DNA of 64,000 nt from Thermomicrobiales bacterium (lineage in GTDB: Bacteria; Chloroflexota; Chloroflexia; Thermomicrobiales; UBA6265), in the NCBI GenBank assembly GCA_041390825.1, contig JAWKPF010000011.1, positions 89,858 through 153,857 on the forward strand. Reading direction: 5' to 3'. The notes below the pieces were generated by a model. That model was not told the DNA's origin. It ran no database searches and saw only the letters and a program-made list of their open reading frames with translations. The translations under genes were made by a program, and so were the position numbers. Below, piece by piece: positions 8,879 through 17,866 of this stretch. Position 1 is the stretch's first letter, and every line of letters begins with the position of its first letter.

Positions 8879-8911
8879 GAACCAGCTTCGGTTTTCGAGG
8901 CTGGTTTTTTC
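8879..8911 (+). terminator. Rho-independent terminator of the zinc-ribbon gene
   Basis: AACCAGC pairs with GCTGGTT across a loop and is followed by a run of six T's. It lies 28 bases after the stop codon. Confidence 0.85.
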
Positions 8912-8918
8912 GTGCTTC

Positions 8919-8995
8919 GGCACGCAGCACGCGTCACGCGGCACGCGGCACGCGGCACGCGGCACGCGGCACGCGGCACGCGGCACGCGGCACGC
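8919..8995. repeat. Heptamer array, GGCACGC family, 11 units
   Basis: Eleven in-phase 7-bp units fill exactly 77 bases: GGCACGC, AGCACGC, GTCACGC, then eight identical GGCACGC. The array lies between convergent genes, just past the terminator. No opposite-orientation arm is seen here. Confidence 0.95.
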
Positions 8996-9019
8996 AATGA
9001 GCCTATGCGAACGCGCTGG

Positions 9020-10732
9020 CTAGCTCCAGTCGGCGGCGCAGAAGTCGAAATCGCAGCCGTGGTTGGCCTGAGTGACATGCTGGCCATAGAGCCAGCCGTA
9101 TCCGCGCCGCAGGAGCGGGTCGGGGCGATGCGGTGGAAGCGCGGCGAGACGCGCGTCGATCTCCGATTGCGACAGATCGAGTGTCAGAGAGCGGTTTGGC
9201 ACGTCCAGGGTGATGAAATCTCCATCCCGCACGATGGCCAGGGGTCCCCGCGCCGCTGCTTCGGGGGCGACATGCAGCACCACGGTGCCAAACGCGGTGC
9301 CGCTCATGCGCGCATCCGAGATGCGCACCATGTCGCGCACACCAGTCTTGAGCAGTTTCTGGGGAATGGGAATCATGCCCGCTTCTGGCATTCCGGGACC
9401 GCCGATGGGCCCGGCGTTTTGCAGCACTAGCACATCATCGGGCGTGACATCGAGCTCCGGATCGTGAATGCGGCGCCCCAGATCCTCCAACGAGGTGAAC
9501 ACAACCGCCCGGCCGCGATGGGTGAGCAATCCCGGCGACGCTGCGGCATGTTTGATGACGGCTCCGTCTGGAGCGAGGTTGCCGCGCAGCACCGAAAGAC
9601 CGCCTTCCGGATGAATCGGGCTCCCGGCCGCAGCTATGACATCACGCCGAAGCGTTTCTGGAACATCCGCCAGGTTCTCGCCAACCGTCTTGCCGGTGAC
9701 GGTCCGCGCGTCGCGATGCAGCAACGGCAGTAGCTCGCGCATGACCGCGGGAATGCCTCCTGCTTCGAACAGCTCGGCCATCTGGTATTGGCCAGACGGT
9801 TTGATGTTGGTCAGGGTTGGTGTCTCTCGGCTGATGCGATCGAAGTCATCGAGCTCCAATGGCACACCAGCGCGGCGGGCAATGGCCAGCAGATGAACAA
9901 CACCATTGGTCGAACCTGCGCAAGCGCACAAGACGCGGATCGCGTTCTCGATCGCCTCGCGGCTGATGAATTGGCTGGGCCGCAGGTTTTCGCGGACCAT
10001 CTCCACGATCCGCCGGCCAGCGTTCTCCGCATGGCGCAGCCGCCCGGAATCGGGAGCAGGAATGGCCGCGTTGTACGGCAGCGTCATACCCAAGGCTTCC
10101 GCCACCGAGGCCATCGTGCTGGCGGTGCCCATGACCATGCAGTGCCCGTGCGAGCGGAAGAGCGATTCTTCCAATTCGCCGATCTCTTGCTCGCCGATGG
10201 TCCCGGCCTTGTACTCCATCCAGTAGCGGCGGCAATCGGTGCAAGCGCCGAGGTCGTTTCCACGCCAACGGCCCGACATCATCGGCCCACCGGTGACCAT
10301 GATGGCCGGGAGATCGGCGCTGACGGCGCCCATCAGCTGGGCTGGAGTGGTCTTGTCGCAACCGGCAAGGAGGACGACGCCTTCGATCGGCTGCGCGCGG
10401 ATCATCTCCTCGGTGTCCATCGCCATGAGGTTGCGATAGAGCATCGAGGTTGGGCTGATGAAGATTTCTCCCAGCGAGATGGTGGGAAACTCCAGCGGGA
10501 TTCCGCCAGCCTGGAGCACGCCTCGTTTGACCGCGGCGGCCACCTCTCGCAGATGCGAGTTGCAGTGGTTGAGCTCGCTCCAGGAGTTGCAGATACCGAT
10601 GATGGGCTTCGCCAGATCCTCGTCGGTCAGGCCCATGCCCTTGGCAAACGCACGCCGCATGAAGGTGCTGAAGTCGGCATCGCCGTACCAGGTGAGCTTG
10701 CTGCGGCTGGAAATATCGTCAGGGCGTGTCAT
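9020..10732 (-). CDS. IlvD/Edd family sugar-acid dehydratase (arabonate/xylonate type)
   Basis: This full-length 570-residue member carries the three expected Fe-S cysteine contexts: GICNSWSELNHCN (about 47-59), LAGCDKTTPAQLMG (about 121-134) and SHGHCMVMGTASTM (about 193-206). The ECTDCRRYW-like CTDCRRYWMEYKAG segment is typical of pentonate dehydratases rather than dihydroxy-acid dehydratase. These enzymes dehydrate sugar acids to 2-keto-3-deoxy acids, using a [2Fe-2S] or [4Fe-4S] cluster and Mg2+. The exact substrate cannot be read; L-arabonate or D-xylonate is the best guess. It stands alone; an aldose epimerase and an enolase-family gene lie about 11 kb away. Confidence 0.88.
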   Translation of the reverse strand: MTRPDDISSRSKLTWYGDADFSTFMRRAFAKGMGLTDEDLAKPIIGICNSWSELNHCNSHLREVAAAVKRGVLQAGGIPLEFPTISLGEIFISPTSMLYRNLMAMDTEEMIRAQPIEGVVLLAGCDKTTPAQLMGAVSADLPAIMVTGGPMMSGRWRGNDLGACTDCRRYWMEYKAGTIGEQEIGELEESLFRSHGHCMVMGTASTMASVAEALGMTLPYNAAIPAPDSGRLRHAENAGRRIVEMVRENLRPSQFISREAIENAIRVLCACAGSTNGVVHLLAIARRAGVPLELDDFDRISRETPTLTNIKPSGQYQMAELFEAGGIPAVMRELLPLLHRDARTVTGKTVGENLADVPETLRRDVIAAAGSPIHPEGGLSVLRGNLAPDGAVIKHAAASPGLLTHRGRAVVFTSLEDLGRRIHDPELDVTPDDVLVLQNAGPIGGPGMPEAGMIPIPQKLLKTGVRDMVRISDARMSGTAFGTVVLHVAPEAAARGPLAIVRDGDFITLDVPNRSLTLDLSQSEIDARLAALPPHRPDPLLRRGYGWLYGQHVTQANHGCDFDFCAADWS

Positions 10733-10758
10733 GGCGGGAGGGTACCACGGGGTGCTGG

Positions 10759-10786
10759 GTCCGGAGTCCGGAGTCCGGAGTCCGGA
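10759..10786. repeat. Heptamer array, GTCCGGA family, 4 units
   Basis: Four identical GTCCGGA units directly precede the dehydratase start region (26 bases upstream on the minus strand). The unit is the same as in the arrays near 43360, 44850, 44950 and 48150. Confidence 0.95.
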
Positions 10787-10878
10787 GTTTGAGGATGTCT
10801 CGATCCTGGATTATTCGTGAAGCGCTGCGCGCTGTGGCCGGAGCACTCTCGAGGAATAGTCGGACTTTGGCGCTTGCC

Positions 10879-11847
10879 TTAGTGCCGCGTGCAGGCAAGC
10901 CGGTCGGTGGCGCTGACGATGGCATCGACCATGGAGTCGTCGGCGCTGGTGTGCCCAGTGTCGGGAAGGATGATGAGCTCTGCGCCGGGCCAGGCTCGAG
11001 CGAGCTCCCAGGCGGTGATCGGAGGTCCGGCCAGATCGAGCCGTCCCTGGATGAGGATGCCCGGAATGTCCGACAGCTTGCCAGCATTGCGGAGAATGTG
11101 ATCGGGTTCCAGCCAGGCGCGATGGGCGAAATAGTGCGTGACGATCCGGGACCAACCGTAGCGAAATTCTGGCGGGTCTTCGAAGAAGCCCTGGCCATGC
11201 ATGTTGCGTCCCATGTCCATGACTGCATCTTCCCACGCGCACCAGGCATCGGCGGCCTGTTGGCGAATCTCGGCAGAGGGGTCTTCCAGCAACTCCCGGT
11301 AGGCAGAGACGAGATCATCATCGTTCGCCCAGGGCTGAGCTCCGTGCCGGAAGTTCTGCCATGCTTCGGGAACAAGGATGCGCACACCATGATAGAGCCA
11401 CTCGATTTCCTGGCGCGTGGTCGTGGTGACGGCCGCCAGGAGGATGTCGGTCACGCGTTTCGGGTGCTCTTCCGCATAAACGAGGGCGAGGGTCGCTCCC
11501 CACGATCTCCCAAACAGCATCCAGCGATCGATTCCCAGTCGGTGGCGCAGGAGCTCGATATCGTCGACCAGATGCCAGGTAGTGTTGTTCGCCAGTGAGG
11601 TCGAGTAGTCGCTTGCGGGCGGAAGGCTCTCACCCGCGTTTCGCTGATCGAAACAGATGATCCGGTAGCGCGCCGGATCGAAATTGCGTGGCCAACCCGG
11701 CCCGCATCCCGAACCGGGGCCACCATGGAGACACAGCACCGGCTTTCCGTCTGGAACGCCGTATTGCTGGTACGCAAGCAGATTCCCATCGCCCGTATCG
11801 AGGGTGCCACGGTCGTAGGGTTCGATCTGGGGATAGAGGAGTCTCAT
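10879..11847 (-). CDS. pip: Proline iminopeptidase (alpha/beta hydrolase)
   Basis: This 322-residue enzyme removes N-terminal proline from peptides (peptidase family S33). Visible: YPQIEPYDRGTLDTGDG start typical of the family, oxyanion motif HGGPGSGCG, nucleophile elbow GRSWGATLAL (Ser), Asp in QGRLDLAGPP and His in DTGHTSAD. Substrate-binding FDQRNAGES replaces the usual DQRGcGrS. I start at the ATG 11847, which matches family N-termini; an in-frame GTG at 11871 would add eight residues. It is probably cytoplasmic. Confidence 0.9.
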   Translation of the reverse strand: MRLLYPQIEPYDRGTLDTGDGNLLAYQQYGVPDGKPVLCLHGGPGSGCGPGWPRNFDPARYRIICFDQRNAGESLPPASDYSTSLANNTTWHLVDDIELLRHRLGIDRWMLFGRSWGATLALVYAEEHPKRVTDILLAAVTTTTRQEIEWLYHGVRILVPEAWQNFRHGAQPWANDDDLVSAYRELLEDPSAEIRQQAADAWCAWEDAVMDMGRNMHGQGFFEDPPEFRYGWSRIVTHYFAHRAWLEPDHILRNAGKLSDIPGILIQGRLDLAGPPITAWELARAWPGAELIILPDTGHTSADDSMVDAIVSATDRLACTRH

Positions 11848-11929
11848 GCGGCGTACAGGCCCCGCTCCCACGATGAGCTACGCATGATTGGCGGACCCGG
11901 TCGATATACAGCTCGCGTTCTGATCGGTC

Positions 11930-12742
11930 TCAATTGGGGTTGACGCCGTCCACAATGCGTTCGGCCTGAGCGAGCGATTCTGTATCGATCAACTCTTTGT
12001 GCACAAGGAACTTGATGGCATCTTCGGCGGCCGCCTCGCTGAGGAATCCGCCATCGATGAGCGCACGCACCGTGGTGGTTGCATTCGCGACCATGGGCCG
12101 CGACCCGCTCTGCAGAATCTCCGCAGTGCTCGAGACGAGTTTCTCGTCCGATGTCTCCGAACCCACAATCGATTCGAGGGCGTCGAGCAGCGCTGCGCCG
12201 CGCACCTCGCGGGCAATCTGAACGGCGGTGGCGGCTTCGCTCATCAGGCGCACCTCCTCCCCGACCAGCATGAAGAGCTCCGGCGTGAGGAAGCCTTGCG
12301 CGATTGGGTAACCGGTCGCACGCCGGATCTTGTTGCGGATGTTGAAGGCCCACGTGTGCTCGAAGAGGGTCATGACCGCAGCGCCACCAGGAGGAATGTC
12401 CTCGATGACGCCGGCCATGTCCTCCTGGGCAATCCCGTAGAAGAGATGTGCTTCTGGATCGGCACGCGCCGGCCGCGGGTCATCGACGTTTCGCTCCTCA
12501 CCGGAGGCTCCGAGCAGTTGCTCGAGCAGGCCACCAAACTCCTTCACTTCATCCGGAGAGAGCCCGCTCATTTCATGCGTCACCAGGGAACCGTCCTGCA
12601 ACCGCTCGACATAGAGCAAATCGATCAGGCGGATGAGCCCGCGCTTCTGCAGGGACTCGACCTCATGGATGATTGCCGGGGTGAACTGATCCGCATCATG
12701 GAAGCCAAAGACGAACATTTGAATTGGAGCCATTTCGATCAT
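11930..12742 (-). CDS. DUF6325-like protein with C-terminal SHOCT-like helix
   Basis: The 270-residue protein begins with a ferredoxin-like segment MAPIQMFVFGFHDADQF followed by LIRLIDLLYVERLQDGSLV, which resembles the DUF6325/DUF1269 group. A second half has LLDALESIVGSE, several Ala-rich helices and a C-terminal hairpin (IKFLVHKELIDTESLAQAE) like a short SHOCT domain. The start at 12742 has GAAGG seven bases upstream. The function is unknown. The next gene on the same strand upstream is a DUF1269 protein, so the two may form a related stress-response pair. Confidence 0.6.
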   Translation of the reverse strand: MIEMAPIQMFVFGFHDADQFTPAIIHEVESLQKRGLIRLIDLLYVERLQDGSLVTHEMSGLSPDEVKEFGGLLEQLLGASGEERNVDDPRPARADPEAHLFYGIAQEDMAGVIEDIPPGGAAVMTLFEHTWAFNIRNKIRRATGYPIAQGFLTPELFMLVGEEVRLMSEAATAVQIAREVRGAALLDALESIVGSETSDEKLVSSTAEILQSGSRPMVANATTTVRALIDGGFLSEAAAEDAIKFLVHKELIDTESLAQAERIVDGVNPN

Positions 12743-12994
12743 GGGTTCGCCTTCGCGGGGTGCTCGCCGGAGCGAGAATTCTGTCTGGAACGATGGAAGA
12801 TTCATCGCTACGACCTTCACTGAATTGCCGTTGCTGCCGGAGTCTTCCCGGAGGTCCACGTTAGCACACTTCGACCCGTCGATTGACCATGCGCGATCGC
12901 CGATCCAACCCACGCGTCAAGGTACGCGAACGGGGCGGACAGATCGGGCCTGACCGCCCCATTTCGCTTCATGGATGGTTCAGGCTGGTCGCGG

Positions 12995-13498
12995 CTAGGC
13001 TTTCGAAGCGTCCTCGTAGGTCTGCACGAAGTCTTCTTCCGAATAGATCTTGTTGATGACTTCGCCCTCGTAAGAACCGAGCGCCCGCTGCGTGGCTTCG
13101 GCGGTCTTGTCGGAGACGAGCACGATGAGCGCGGCCTGTCCGGGGCCCAGGCTGTCGGCCAGTTCCTTGATGTCATCGTGCTTGACGCCGCTGTCCTTGG
13201 CCTTGCCCCAAAGCGCGCCGATGCCGCCGCCCGCTAGCGCGGTGACAATCAGGCTTGGCGGATAGATGACCCCAAGCACGGCACCGGCAATGAGACCACG
13301 CTTGGCGCCCTTGCGGGTGGTGACGTCGGTCGTCTCATGCGTCTTGATCTTGCCGTCTGGTTCTTTGGTGAGCATGACCGCGTCGGTCAGGTCGATGGTC
13401 AGCGCGTGATGCATCGATTCGAGCATGTCGAGAATCGTCTTGGCATGCTCCTGATCGGGATACTTCGCTGCCAGCAGCACAACGTCTTTCTTGCTCAA
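12995..13498 (-). CDS. DUF1269 family membrane-associated protein
   Basis: This 167-residue protein has an N-terminal alpha/beta segment (VVLLAAKYPDQEHAKTILDML), a VMLTKEPDGKIKTHET beta region, a Gly/Ala-rich hydrophobic hairpin (GLIAGAVLGVIYPPSLIV) and a C-terminal SLGPGQAALIVLVSD strand, all hallmarks of DUF1269. A TTG at 13498 is the start because GGAGG sits seven bases upstream; a longer reading frame upstream has no homology. DUF1269 proteins are poorly characterised. The gap to sodC is 127 bases. Confidence 0.75.
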   Translation of the reverse strand: MSKKDVVLLAAKYPDQEHAKTILDMLESMHHALTIDLTDAVMLTKEPDGKIKTHETTDVTTRKGAKRGLIAGAVLGVIYPPSLIVTALAGGGIGALWGKAKDSGVKHDDIKELADSLGPGQAALIVLVSDKTAEATQRALGSYEGEVINKIYSEEDFVQTYEDASKA

Positions 13499-13625
13499 TC
13501 CGGGCCTCCAATCGTAAACATGGGTATGCGGCGCACGGTGTCGTACGCCGCATAGTCTATGCCCGAACGCAAGATTTCGGAAATGGCTCGAACGAAGTAG
13601 TTGCCGTTCGAGCACTCACGCCCGG

Positions 13626-14174
13626 CTACTGTGCCGGAAAAAGCACCGCGCAGGCGATGCGAGCGCCACTGTTCCCGGACGGATCGGTGGCGAGATCGTC
13701 GACATCCGCGTGGATGACGAGCGCCGAGCCATCTGCATCTCGCAGGGTCGGACCGGCGTCGCTCAGATCGAATGTGGTCGCGAACGCGGTGAAGATCGTT
13801 TCTCCGTTCTCGTCCGCAATCAGATTGCCCAGATCGCCGGCATGCGTCGGGTGCGTGCCATGGCCCGGGTTGAAATGAGCGCCGGCTTGCTCGAACGTCT
13901 TCTCACCTGCTGGATCGCAATTTCCGGTCTCATGAACGTGAACGCCATGCGATCCAGGCGCCAGTCCGCGTGCCACGACCGCGACGCCGGCTACGCCGTC
14001 GTCGTCCAGAAAAGTCATGGCGTACCCAAGCAGGTTTCCTTCACTGTCGTTCAGGTCGGATATCGAGAGACTTGCCGGGGGTGATTGCGGTTCGTCTTGT
14101 TGAGCTGCGGCGGCGCCAAGCGCCGAAAACCCGGCGAGCACCAAGACGGCAACGCTGCGAAAGACGGTGTTCAT
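13626..14174 (-). CDS. sodC: Cu/Zn superoxide dismutase, secreted
   Basis: The 182-residue protein has a signal peptide (about 24 residues, ending GAAAAQ). Metal-ligand motifs are present: HGVHVHE (two Cu His), HFNPG and HPTHAGDLGN (Zn/Cu His), and IHADVDDLATDP (His, Asp). The disulfide pair GNCDPAG and ARIACAV is present, as is the final active-site Arg context. It dismutates superoxide outside the membrane. GAGGAGG lies six bases before the ATG. A 100-base low-information spacer separates it from the membrane protein upstream. Confidence 0.93.
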   Translation of the reverse strand: MNTVFRSVAVLVLAGFSALGAAAAQQDEPQSPPASLSISDLNDSEGNLLGYAMTFLDDDGVAGVAVVARGLAPGSHGVHVHETGNCDPAGEKTFEQAGAHFNPGHGTHPTHAGDLGNLIADENGETIFTAFATTFDLSDAGPTLRDADGSALVIHADVDDLATDPSGNSGARIACAVLFPAQ

Positions 14175-14337
14175 TGCTGTCCTCCTCGTGTGTAGTACGA
14201 ACTTCGCTCCAGACGTTCACCTGCTGACTGCTTCAGAGGTGGGCTTCATCCCGTGGTTCGATGGGCGATAGGCAAACTCCGGCCGAGGCGGCGACCACAG
14301 GTCGCGCCGAATTCCGTAGGACGGGCTACGAGACGGA

Positions 14338-15402
14338 CTAGTGGATGAGGCGCATGACCGACTGGACCATGAGAACAATCCCCAACAGACACGGCACAGC
14401 CAATGCGGCATGGCCAAGTCGGGCGCCGCGCAGTTCACGGCGATGACGCTCGGTCAGCGTGGACGCATGCCGCGCCCAGAATGGCGCCAGCACCCGAATC
14501 ACCGGCAAGAGCAGGAGCATCCCCGTCGGTTGCAGGTGAAGACCGGATATCACCAGCACTATCAGGGGGAAGACGAAGACAAGCATCGACAGCGAGGCCA
14601 GCGCAGTTCCTGGACCACGGCGAAACGACGGAACGTGGTCTGACATGCGACGGTCGAACGCGTCGATAACGGGCACGACCGCGACTCCAAAGAGGAACGG
14701 CAGCAATGTGAACAAGCAGACGTTCACGCCCAGAATGCCAAACCGCTCGTAGTCGGCGTTTTCCCCCCGCTCCAGCACGAGCGGCCCCGCAACGGCAAAG
14801 CCGATGGCGCCCGCGCCGAGGTAGCGCCGCCAACCTGCATCCGGCAACCACGGCCGTATGGCCATAACCGCAATGCCACCGATGAGCCCCGGCATGGCCC
14901 CGCCGAAGAACATGAGCGCAATCGTTCCGCCGATGGTCATCTCGCCGACACGATTGCCGTTCTCGGTGAGCGCGCCATCGAGCTGCGCCGGCGAAAGCAG
15001 GGCAGCGATCCGCATGAGGATGCGAGCTGCCCCGCCGACGACCAGGATGCCGATCAGAAATCCGGCCAGGGCGCCGATCGTGGTTTGCCGAATCACGGAT
15101 TGCAGCAACGCCAGCAGTCGCCACTGGTATCGGGCAGCGGTATTCGAGTGCTCCATGCTTGGCTGAGCGGCGGCCGCCACGCCCGGCATCGCTACCGCAG
15201 CGACGGACGCCCAGATGGCGTCCGACTGCGTGGCTGTCAGATGAGGCGCGTCGTCTCGTTCACCAAGGCGGCGAATGGTCTCGGCCGCAGCGATCGAGGC
15301 AGCGCCAGTGCGGCCGCCAACCGGGGCGATCTGCCGATTGGTTGCGTCCCACAGTCTGCCCAGCGCAGCCGGACTCAGCATGGAATCATCGTGCGTCGCC
15401 AT
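14338..15402 (-). CDS. Membrane protein coupled to a sigma factor (possible anti-sigma)
   Basis: The 354-residue protein has a soluble Ala-rich N-terminal part (about 1-95) and then about seven hydrophobic segments (GALAGFLIGILVVGGAARIL, IGGTIALMFFGGAMPGLIGG, GVAVVPVIDAF and others). Its start overlaps the sigma factor's 3' end by 17 bases, so translation is coupled. That arrangement and the topology suggest it holds the sigma factor at the membrane. I see no zinc-type HxxxCxxC anti-sigma motif, so this role is inference. Confidence 0.65.
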   Translation of the reverse strand: MATHDDSMLSPAALGRLWDATNRQIAPVGGRTGAASIAAAETIRRLGERDDAPHLTATQSDAIWASVAAVAMPGVAAAAQPSMEHSNTAARYQWRLLALLQSVIRQTTIGALAGFLIGILVVGGAARILMRIAALLSPAQLDGALTENGNRVGEMTIGGTIALMFFGGAMPGLIGGIAVMAIRPWLPDAGWRRYLGAGAIGFAVAGPLVLERGENADYERFGILGVNVCLFTLLPFLFGVAVVPVIDAFDRRMSDHVPSFRRGPGTALASLSMLVFVFPLIVLVISGLHLQPTGMLLLLPVIRVLAPFWARHASTLTERHRRELRGARLGHAALAVPCLLGIVLMVQSVMRLIH

Positions 15403-16003
15403 GCGCGGCCTCGCTTTCGATACGATTCAGATCGACTCCAAGCAGTTTGCGCAGACGAGCGACCGCGCGCGACTGGGCGGTATCCACCGCCGCGCGGCTG
15501 CGGCCGAGCGCCTCTGCGATTTCGTAGCCATCGAGACCTGCCAGGCGCAGTTCGACGACCTGACGTTGATCTGGGGTGAGGAGGTCGAGCAACGCCACGA
15601 TCTCGAGCCGAGTCTCGGCAGTGAGCGCAGCATCCTCCGGCGACGGATCGCTACTCGAAACCGATAAGGCGTCATCGAGCTCGGAATGGATCCGTCGGGT
15701 TCGGTTCGCGTCGATGGTGACATTGTGCGCAATAGAGAAGAGCCAGGATCGAAACGAATCGGGCTGGCAGGTGCCGATCGATTGCATCGCCTTGATGAAG
15801 ACGGCGCTGGTCGCATCTGCCGCCCGATCTGGATCGTTCAGACGACGAAGGCAGTAGCGATAGACGCGATCGGCATAGGCGCGATAGAGTGGCTCGAAGG
15901 CAGCGAGGTCGTTGCGGGCAGCCGTCACCGCTGCCGCGTCGGACAACGATCCGACTGCTCGCGTGTCCGCTTGTTCGACAATGGCGCCAGCGGTGTGCGA
16001 CAT
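15386..16003 (-). CDS. ECF-like RNA polymerase sigma factor
   Basis: Region 2 lies at about residues 35-105 (FEPLYRAYADRVYRYCLRRL, then FRSWLFSIAHNVTIDANR) and region 4 at about 135-190 (LTPDQRQVVELRLAGLDGYEIAEALGRSRAAV). The length of 205 residues fits ECF sigma factors. I start at ATG 16003, which has GGGAG upstream. It directs RNA polymerase to a specific promoter set, presumably in response to its membrane partner encoded by the overlapping next gene. It is divergent from the CBS gene with about 138 bases between. Confidence 0.88.
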   Translation of the reverse strand: MSHTAGAIVEQADTRAVGSLSDAAAVTAARNDLAAFEPLYRAYADRVYRYCLRRLNDPDRAADATSAVFIKAMQSIGTCQPDSFRSWLFSIAHNVTIDANRTRRIHSELDDALSVSSSDPSPEDAALTAETRLEIVALLDLLTPDQRQVVELRLAGLDGYEIAEALGRSRAAVDTAQSRAVARLRKLLGVDLNRIESEAAHGDAR

Positions 16004-16140
16004 GAACCGAACTCCCGCCCGTGGACAGTTGCACCGAGCGCTTCGAGATCGCATCAGTTGCGATCTTCACTCTTCAGGAGACGAACGAGGTACGTCGATC
16101 TTACACGCGATCGCACCGACCGCTTAGTGTCAGGAACCGT

Positions 16141-16836
16141 ATGGACCGAACGCAGCAGTTTCTCAACCGATTCAACGAGCTGGAGCAGTTCTTGCGTGAG
16201 GAGACGAACTCCAGGCGTGAAGCGCCCTTTGGCAGTCTGATCGGGAAAGCCGCCACGATGAACGCATCGGTGCGGCGACGTGAGCGCGACCTGCGCGAGT
16301 TCGCCGATCTGCGCAATGCCATCGTGCACGAGCATCCGCGCGGTCATGTGATTGCCGATATCACCCAGGAGGCGCTCGACGAATTCAACGGCATGGTCGA
16401 CTGCATCACCCAGCCGGAACAGGTCTATCCGCTCTTCCGCACCGACATTTCGGTGTACCAGGAAAACGATCCGTTGACCGATGCGGTGCGCGACCTGTGG
16501 GAAACGGGGCACTCGCAAGTGATCGTGCGCGTCGACCGCATGTTGACCATGCTGAGCTATGCGGGCATTACCCGCTGGCTGGGAAGCCAGATGAACGGAA
16601 GCTCGATCAATCTGGCTGGCGCCACAATCGGAGACGCCCTGTCGTACGAGCAAGAAGGCGGGATTGCCTTCGTCTCCCGCAACGCGTCGGTCGAGGAAGC
16701 ACGCGAGTTGTTCCTGTCGTTCCCAACTCGCCGATCACAGCGGCTTCGCGCGGTTCTGATCACCGAGAATGGCAAGCCGACCGAAGCGCCACTCGGTATC
16801 ATCACACCGTCTGATCTCGTGGAGCGGGACGATTAA
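16141..16836 (+). CDS. CBS-pair protein with an HEPN-like N-terminal helix bundle
   Basis: Residues about 1-75 form helices (FLNRFNELEQFLREE, VRRRERDLREFADLRN) with an RNAIVH motif that fits the HEPN R-x4-H pattern. Residues about 95-231 form a CBS pair, ending in a strand LRAVLITENGKPTEAPLGIITPSDLV. CBS pairs sense adenine nucleotides. The function is unknown; an RNase-like or Swt1-like helical domain regulated by nucleotides is speculative. The next gene starts 37 bases later. Confidence 0.65.
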   Translation: MDRTQQFLNRFNELEQFLREETNSRREAPFGSLIGKAATMNASVRRRERDLREFADLRNAIVHEHPRGHVIADITQEALDEFNGMVDCITQPEQVYPLFRTDISVYQENDPLTDAVRDLWETGHSQVIVRVDRMLTMLSYAGITRWLGSQMNGSSINLAGATIGDALSYEQEGGIAFVSRNASVEEARELFLSFPTRRSQRLRAVLITENGKPTEAPLGIITPSDLVERDD

Positions 16837-16873
16837 GCGGGACTGTACAGAGGTTGCATAAGAAGGATGATGA

Positions 16874-17362
16874 ATGACTGACGAGTTTGGTTGGACAGTA
16901 GAGGACCATCACGACTTTTCGCAATTGTCCGCGGAGTTCCTCGATCGAGTCTTTTCCGTGGTTTGGTGCAATGTCGCAACGGTCGATGGCAAGGGGCGCC
17001 CTCGATCCCGCATTCTTCATCCCTACTGGGAGGCATCGTCCGATCCGGTTGGCTGGATCTTGACCCGGCGCCATTCCTTCAAGGATTCCCAGATAGCGGC
17101 GAACCCGTTTGTCTCATGCGCCTACATTGGTGACATCTCCAGGCCAGTCTACGCTGAGTGCCGCGCGTCCTGGGTGGCCGACCTGGTCGAGAAAGAACGC
17201 ATCTGGCGGGCATTCCAGCAGGCGCCGGCTCCCATGGGCTATGACCCGGACACGATCTTCCCGGCCATCGACGATCCCGGCGTTGGGTTGCTTCGCCTCG
17301 ACCCATGGCGCATCCAGGTCGAACAGATTCCACCAGGTATCCGCAAGGTTTGGACCAGGTAG
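16874..17362 (+). CDS. Pyridoxamine 5'-phosphate oxidase family protein
   Basis: The 162-residue protein has the split-barrel flavin fold: VVWCNVATVDGKGRPRSRILHP early, WILTRRHSFKDSQIAANPFVSCAY in the middle, and RLDPWRIQVEQ near the end. It resembles small FMN- or F420-dependent PPOX-type proteins rather than true PdxH (no PLP-binding C-terminus). AAGGATGATGA precedes the ATG. It may be cotranscribed with the CBS gene. The substrate is unknown. Confidence 0.8.
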   Translation: MTDEFGWTVEDHHDFSQLSAEFLDRVFSVVWCNVATVDGKGRPRSRILHPYWEASSDPVGWILTRRHSFKDSQIAANPFVSCAYIGDISRPVYAECRASWVADLVEKERIWRAFQQAPAPMGYDPDTIFPAIDDPGVGLLRLDPWRIQVEQIPPGIRKVWTR

Positions 17363-17448
17363 CGCATCTCATTGCCCGAAGTTCCGATGGGTTTTCCAGT
17401 TCGGGTGTACCCTACAAGGGCACGATCCACTGGAATTCGGGGCCCCTT

Positions 17449-17778
17449 ATGAACAACGACCTTCCTGCTCCACCACCATTGCTCGTCGAAGAATCGGACG
17501 ATCCGCTCGGGTGGCCGTCCCGCGGAACCTGGATCATGATCACCTCCCTTGTGATCGCCAAGATCGGCGGTTTGATCGTGGTGTTCATGATCGATCCATC
17601 ACAGATGGCGGCATTGTTCGCCGTGGTCTCCACCTGGCTTTGGGCGGTGGTATTGGCGATCCTGCTGAGTGGTCCAGCGGCGTTCTGGTGGCGAAAGCGG
17701 CGGGTGCGAGCCCGGCGCGCCGACCTGCAACGCGCCGAATGGATGGTCAACCCGGACGGGTTGCCCGCCGAACAGTAA
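17449..17778 (+). CDS. Small two-helix membrane protein
   Basis: The 109-residue protein has a Pro-rich acidic N-terminus (NNDLPAPPPLLVEESDDP), two hydrophobic segments (about 27-48 and 54-80: MITSLVIAKIGGLIVVFMI, WLWAVVLAILLSG) and a basic tail (WWRKRRVRARRADLQR), so both ends should be cytoplasmic. I recognise no family. A 13-bp stem follows 15 bases after the stop. Confidence 0.65.
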   Translation: MNNDLPAPPPLLVEESDDPLGWPSRGTWIMITSLVIAKIGGLIVVFMIDPSQMAALFAVVSTWLWAVVLAILLSGPAAFWWRKRRVRARRADLQRAEWMVNPDGLPAEQ

Positions 17779-17793
17779 TTCAGGGCGTACGAG

Positions 17794-17823
17794 AACGACC
17801 CGGCGCGATTGCGCCGGGTCGTT
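17794..17823 (+). terminator. Strong hairpin, terminator-like
   Basis: AACGACCCGGCGC and its perfect complement are separated by GATT. No U-tract follows on the plus strand. It lies between convergent genes. Confidence 0.65.
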
Positions 17824-17866
17824 GGCTGTTGCGTCTTCCGGGATGCAAAACCCCCGGAAAAGCTGA

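Noticed and set aside
8919..8995. CRISPR array
   Set aside because: The unit is 7 bases with no spacers and there are no cas genes.
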